A DNA stretch of 50,214 bases, taken from Bacteroidales bacterium (GTDB taxonomy: Bacteria; Bacteroidota; Bacteroidia; Bacteroidales; P3). The translations under genes and the position numbers were made by a program. Positions within the stretch are counted from its first letter, which is position 1. Every line of letters begins with the position of its first letter. Positions 50,041 to 50,214 of the stretch are shown in pieces. The notes under the pieces were generated by a model. It did not search any database, had not been told where the DNA came from, and was given only the letters and a program-made list of their open reading frames with translations. The stretch covers positions 1 to 50,214 of the forward strand of contig JAFTBM010000023.1 of the NCBI GenBank assembly GCA_017455205.1. The letters run 5' to 3'.

Positions 50041-50077
50041 ATAGCCACCTGCCTCATTATTTTTTTTGCAGAACTTA

Positions 50078-50214
50078 GAAGCTGTTTAAATTTGATTGAT
50101 GAATTTTATTATGCATAAAAGCGAGCAGATTTTTCTTCTTTTTGATGGCGCAATGGGGTTCCATTGTAACGGAAAAAAGAAGGGAAAGATGCCGTTTTTA
50201 TGCTTTAAGAAAAA
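50078..50214 (+). mobile_element. Left end of a second IS5-like element, cut by the window end
   Basis: GAAGCTGTTTAAATTT at 50078-50093 is the inverted counterpart of the right terminus at 907-922, and the next bases (GATGAATTTTATT) resemble the first bases of the window. A frame from ATG 50111 stays open to the end (MHKSEQIFLLFDGAMGFH...), but whether it is coding cannot be judged. The sequence after about 50120 differs from the left element, so this is probably a related, not identical, insertion sequence. Confidence 0.55.

Overview
Organism. The window looks like a chromosomal segment of a Bacteroidota bacterium, most likely Bacteroidales. The evidence is: promoters of the TTTG-N20-TAnnTTTG type; a DUF4295 gene next to rpmG; a type IX secretion sorting domain at the end of the 45472-45963 product; a FISUMP-like domain in the next gene; many Cys-anchored lipoproteins; and typical Bacteroidota paralogues (ElbB, acyloxyacyl hydrolase, S9 peptidase, TPR protein plus outer-membrane barrel). 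Base composition is fairly high in G+C for the phylum. I cannot name a genus from sequence alone.

Layout. Both ends lie in insertion-sequence DNA: an IS5-family transposase and its right terminus at 1-922, and a matching terminus at 50078-50093. The window therefore probably ends where an assembly broke at repeats. 0.96-5.0 kb (mostly minus strand) holds tRNA-Arg, elbB, a trans-sulfuration enzyme, DUF4295, rpmG, trmH and a DUF2442/DUF4160 pair. 5.1-7.8 kb holds an overlapping murL-murD pair for an alternative way of placing D-glutamate in peptidoglycan. 8.4-14.3 kb is a defence island: a type III-like methyltransferase (Mod), a DUF1016/YhcG PDDEXK nuclease and a helicase/restriction subunit (Res). 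14.4-21.7 kb holds nif3, a zinc-ribbon coiled-coil gene, hutH, adk, an FKBP lipoprotein, a NrnA-FKBP fusion and a cyclophilin. 21.7-27.8 kb is a response regulator followed by a tightly overlapped run (metallo-hydrolase, glycosyltransferase, MORN protein, lipoprotein, S9 peptidase). 28.3-36.0 kb holds a thioredoxin-fold protein, a 1023-residue TPR protein, an outer-membrane barrel and folC. 36.5-43.7 kb is housekeeping: dnaX, dapF, ligA, a PagL-like lipid A deacylase, a TPR lipoprotein, def and ruvX. 43.8-50.2 kb holds a CAU-anticodon tRNA, ilvE, two exported surface proteins, an rluB-type pseudouridine synthase and a helical-repeat protein.

What stands out. (1) dnaX has an in-frame amber codon exactly between the clamp-loader core and the tau-specific tail, so gamma- and tau-like products are separated by one TAG. 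(2) A DHH phosphoesterase (NrnA) is joined in one open frame to an FKBP lipoprotein, and the last NrnA helix runs into the lipoprotein signal peptide. (3) Intergenic repeats are numerous and structured: a 22-bp tandem array, two copies of an 82-bp hairpin element, two 11-bp repeat arrays (one a near-symmetric 102-bp palindrome), a 44-bp array and a 9-bp array. (4) All three genes of the restriction island carry in-frame repeats in likely linker regions: two REP-like inverted pairs in mod, a 17-bp palindrome in the DUF1016 gene, and a 9-bp repeat tract in res that resembles the intergenic array 35 kb away.
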